NCBI GenBank assembly: GCA_040004035.1
Contig: JAMPLN010000010.1
Origin: Microcoleus vaginatus_C
GTDB lineage: Bacteria; Cyanobacteriota; Cyanobacteriia; Cyanobacteriales; Microcoleaceae
DNA length: 64,000 nt
Reading direction: 5' to 3' (one strand)
The notes beneath the pieces are model-generated. The model saw nothing but the letters and a program-made list of their open reading frames with translations. It had not been told where the DNA came from and ran no database searches. A program made the translations under genes and the position numbers. Of the stretch, positions 62,701 through 64,000 are shown piece after piece (the stretch's first letter is position 1; each line of letters opens with the position of its first letter).

Positions 62701-63275
62701 CTGTTTGGCAGCTAGCATTTAGTCCCGACGGTCAGTTAGTTGCCTCCGCCGGGGGAGACGGTACTGTAAAGTTGTGGAAGCTGGACGGTAGTTTGGTGAG
62801 AACTTTCGGAGGTCACACTACGGCAGTTTGGAGAGTTGCTTTTAACCATCAAGGTAATATCATCGCTTCTGGTAGTGGAGACAAAACCGTTAAGCTTTGG
62901 ACAATTGACGGTAAATTACTCAGAACGCTTTCAGGTCACACAGCAGCAGTGTGGGGAGTGAGGTTTAGTCCCGACAGTCAAATTATTGCTTCTGGCGGTG
63001 TAGACAACACGGTGAAGTTGTGGAAACTCGACGGTACGCAACTAACGACGCTTAGGGGTCACACTGCGGCGATTAGGGGATTAGCCTACAGTTCTGACGG
63101 AAAGTTTGTGGCTTCCGTCAGTGAGGATAACACGCTGATTCTGTGGAATGTGGAGCGAGTGTTGAATCTGAATTTGTTGGGTTATGGTTGCGATCGCGTG
63201 CGCGATTATTTGCGGACGAATGCGATGGTGGAGAATGGCGATCGTTTGTTGTGCGATGGTATTGGAACGGAATAA
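59745..63275 (+). CDS. AAA-like ATPase with TM helix and 14 WD40 repeats, copy 4 of 4
   Basis: A 1176-residue protein. ATPase part like copy 3 up to about residue 300; the part before the TM helix instead resembles copy 1 (WIASKQQDESRLLRGQALKD). Membrane helix at about 466-486 (ILLFAVSGALLFACILGVTT), followed by a slightly longer juxtamembrane segment. 14 WD40 units; units 2-5 share VKLWKLDGTLLKTF-type strands, pointing to recent internal duplication. The last residues diverge from the other copies (LLCDGIGTE in place of LCDAVGDR). Last gene of the cluster. Confidence 0.93.
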   Translation: MKDYSYQIGGSLTTDAPTYVERQADIELYQALKRGEFCYILNSRQMGKSSLLVRTFHRLQAEGFQCSTIDMTRIGSENITPLQWYKGIVGDLWRSFHLVGKVNLKTWWQEQEEVSLLQRLSQFIEEILLVKFPTERIFLFVDEIDSILSLDFPVDDFFALIRYCYNQRAINPEYNRITFIIFGVATPSDLIADKNRTPFNIGQAIDLSGFSLEEAQPLAKGLEKVIANPQAVLKEILYWTGGQPFLTQKICEVVVKMARKAHSGDLKIPPGTEGFFVESLVRENIINQWESQDEPEHLKTIRDRILSNEQRAGRLLGIYQQILQGVKAATDESREPIELLLSGLVVKQPGYLQVKSPIYREVFNLEWVEKQLGKLRPYSQAFDAWIASKQQDESRLLRGQALKDAQLWAQGKSLSDLDYQFIAASQDLDSQEIQLVLEAERTKEVEARLREEQIRLAQEKRAAKRQRILLFAVSGALLFACILGVTTYFQYRRAAENERQARISEIRALASSSEGLFASNRRLDALIEAIKATRKLQRLKSADASIDRTVENVLRQAVYQADEYNRFSGHQAAVMTVDISPDSKLIASASVDKTVKIWRRDGTEIATLTGHQALVRRVKFSPDGQLIASGSDDGTVKLWKLDGTLLKTFQGNSLAVWGVAFSPDGQIIASTSQDNTVKLWKLDGTLLKTFPARTGGALTSLAFSPDGKIIASTSGDKTIKLWKLDGTFLRSLVGHTAVVCSVAFSPDGKTIVSVSGDKTIKVWKLDGTLLRTLVGHTAVISSAEFSPDGQKIVSGSRDKTVKIWNIDGTGLTTFSGHSASIWDLAWSPDGSYIASAGAENTVRLWESQNPLQTTITAHKGAIWGIDISADSSTIATSSEDGTVKLWSREGKLLATFTGKNSVLYGVGVAISADGKLIAATRNDNKVNIWERNGKAIATLTGHQATVFTVAFSPDAQIIATGSLDNTIKLWRRDGTLLHTMTGHHAPVWQLAFSPDGQLVASAGGDGTVKLWKLDGSLVRTFGGHTTAVWRVAFNHQGNIIASGSGDKTVKLWTIDGKLLRTLSGHTAAVWGVRFSPDSQIIASGGVDNTVKLWKLDGTQLTTLRGHTAAIRGLAYSSDGKFVASVSEDNTLILWNVERVLNLNLLGYGCDRVRDYLRTNAMVENGDRLLCDGIGTE

Positions 63276-63289
63276 TATCAAGTCCACTT

Positions 63290-63400
63290 TATTATAGCAA
63301 TCCTTGCAGGAGTCGTAAATTTTTTACCCCACCCCAACCCTCCCCGAACCCGCTGGGAGTCCGTAAGAAATTCACAAATGATGCGAGGATTGCTATAATA
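63290..63400. repeat. 111-bp MITE-like element with 15-bp perfect inverted ends
   Basis: TATTATAGCAATCCT at 63290-63304 is exactly complementary to AGGATTGCTATAATA at 63386-63400. The inside is a GC-rich core with CCCCACCCCAACCCTCCCCG. It is located between the convergent ATPase gene and the RTX gene, and could act as a transcription stop for both. Confidence 0.75.
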
Positions 63401-63401
63401 A

Positions 63402-64000
63402 CTACAGAGTAATGAAATCGCTAGCGGTGAGAATACCGGGCGTAATATTGTTAAGCTTCGCCAACAATTGATTGGTATCTGTCACAGTAATCAAAGTTTG
63501 ATTGTTGCTGGAAGTAATACTGAGTTGATTAAAACTCAAATCAGAATTCAACCCAATTAAATCCTCTCCCTTGCGGAAATCATTAATGATGTCGCTACCC
63601 AAACTTTGATTGAGGAAAAACACATCATTTCCCGAACCTCCCGTCAATGTATCGTCGCCAACATCCCCGGAAAGGAAATCGGCACCGCTGCCACCGCTGA
63701 GAATATCACTACCTTTGCCGCCGTACAGGGTATCGTTACCGATGTCGCCGCAGATCACATCGTTTTCATTGCCGCCCAACAGCAAGTCGTTGCCCTCACC
63801 GCCATCGAGACTGTCGTTTTCTTTGCCGCCGTACAGGGTATCGTTACCGATGTCGCCAAAAATCAGGTCTGTACCTTCATTGCCAAAGGCAATATCGTTG
63901 CCATTTCCAGCATTAATTGTGTCATTTCCTAAGTTGCCTAAAATGTAGTCGTCACCATCTTCACCCAGCAAGATATCGTCCTCTTTACCGCCGAAAATGC
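63402..64000 (-). CDS. RTX (hemolysin-type calcium-binding repeat) protein, C-terminal part
   Basis: The gene runs off the right edge (no start is visible; the frame is open to base 64000), so 199 or more residues are seen. The visible part consists of GGxGxDxLx nonapeptide repeats (NDTLYGGKENDSLDGGEGND, DILSGGSGADFLSGDVGDDT) forming a calcium-binding beta-roll, followed by the C-terminal region characteristic of cyanobacterial RTX proteins (NDVFFLNQSLGSDIINDFRK; ending ITPGILTASDFITL). Probably secreted by a type I system. The N-terminal domain, and therefore the function, lies outside the window. Confidence 0.9.
   Translation of the reverse strand, partial: IFGGKEDDILLGEDGDDYILGNLGNDTINAGNGNDIAFGNEGTDLIFGDIGNDTLYGGKENDSLDGGEGNDLLLGGNENDVICGDIGNDTLYGGKGSDILSGGSGADFLSGDVGDDTLTGGSGNDVFFLNQSLGSDIINDFRKGEDLIGLNSDLSFNQLSITSSNNQTLITVTDTNQLLAKLNNITPGILTASDFITL

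Larger units (their letters stand above)
49077..63275 (+). repeat. Four-fold tandem gene duplication
   Basis: The four copies are head-to-tail. Spacers 52575-52601, 56133-56159 and 59718-59744 are each 27 nt and nearly identical (ATTATCCGAAACAATTAACT, then ATCAATT). The flanking gene ends and starts are conserved too: GTGCGATGCAGTGGGCGATC before the stop, and ATGAAAGATTA at the start. This argues for unequal crossing-over or repeated tandem duplication. Confidence 0.95.

Noticed and set aside
49077..63275. Assembly artefact as an explanation for the four-fold tandem genes
   Set aside because: The copies differ clearly in WD40 sequence, linker and ends, so they are distinct genes; collapsed or expanded copy number still cannot be excluded from sequence alone.
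63606..63948. Plus-strand ORFs opposite the RTX repeats
   Set aside because: Antisense shadows of the GGxGxD repeats.

Overview
The window looks like chromosome of a filamentous, non-heterocystous cyanobacterium (Oscillatoriales type, Microcoleus/Oscillatoria-like by inference). The evidence is psaK (photosystem I), frequent GCGATCGC (HIP1) palindromes, heptameric TAAAATC repeat arrays, many small interspersed palindromic repeats, and a very high density of large multidomain signalling proteins. No rRNA or tRNA gene, CRISPR array or transposase was recognised.

Layout. 0-12.6 kb holds mostly housekeeping genes (GNAT acetyltransferase, pheS, surE, a class I aminotransferase, thioredoxin, a lipoate ligase-like protein). 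They surround a large CyaC-type hybrid kinase/adenylate cyclase with a 1.7 kb gene-poor upstream region and heptamer repeats. 12.9-24.1 kb holds a DUF928/CHASE2-cyclase pair, a site-2 protease, psaK, trpF, acylphosphatase, a CPBP protease, a coiled-coil/HEAT protein, an Omp85 protein carrying translated interspersed repeats, and an alpha/beta hydrolase. 24.2-37.9 kb is a signalling block: a PilJ-domain kinase, an slr1659/slr1658-like partner-switching pair, a soluble cyclase with a TPR-like tail, a 1816-residue Ser/Thr kinase-ATPase-GAF-SpoIIE phosphatase, a secreted thiaminase I/solute-binding-like protein, and a membrane SpoIIE phosphatase that is almost identical at its C-terminus to the giant protein. 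37.9-40.2 kb holds an SDR pseudogene, a VOC protein and a serine-recombinase-like protein that appears to lack its catalytic serine.

40.2-47.0 kb is a probable three-gene minus-strand operon: two histidine kinases with ethylene-receptor-type membrane domains, one of which also carries a DXCF-type cyanobacteriochrome GAF domain, followed by a response regulator fused to an adenylate cyclase. The simplest reading is that ethylene and/or short-wavelength light are converted to phosphotransfer and cAMP.

47.6-63.3 kb is the most striking region. A HTH-AAA protein is followed by four tandem paralogous genes (about 3.5 kb each, separated by 27-nt spacers) encoding AAA-like (STAND-type) ATPases with 14 WD40 repeats each. 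They look mosaic, as if shaped by gene conversion. Their role is not known; a self-recognition, surveillance or conflict role is inference. The window ends inside an RTX (calcium-binding repeat) gene.

Four class III nucleotide cyclases with different sensor architectures lie within about 40 kb, so cyclic nucleotide signalling is a theme of the locus.
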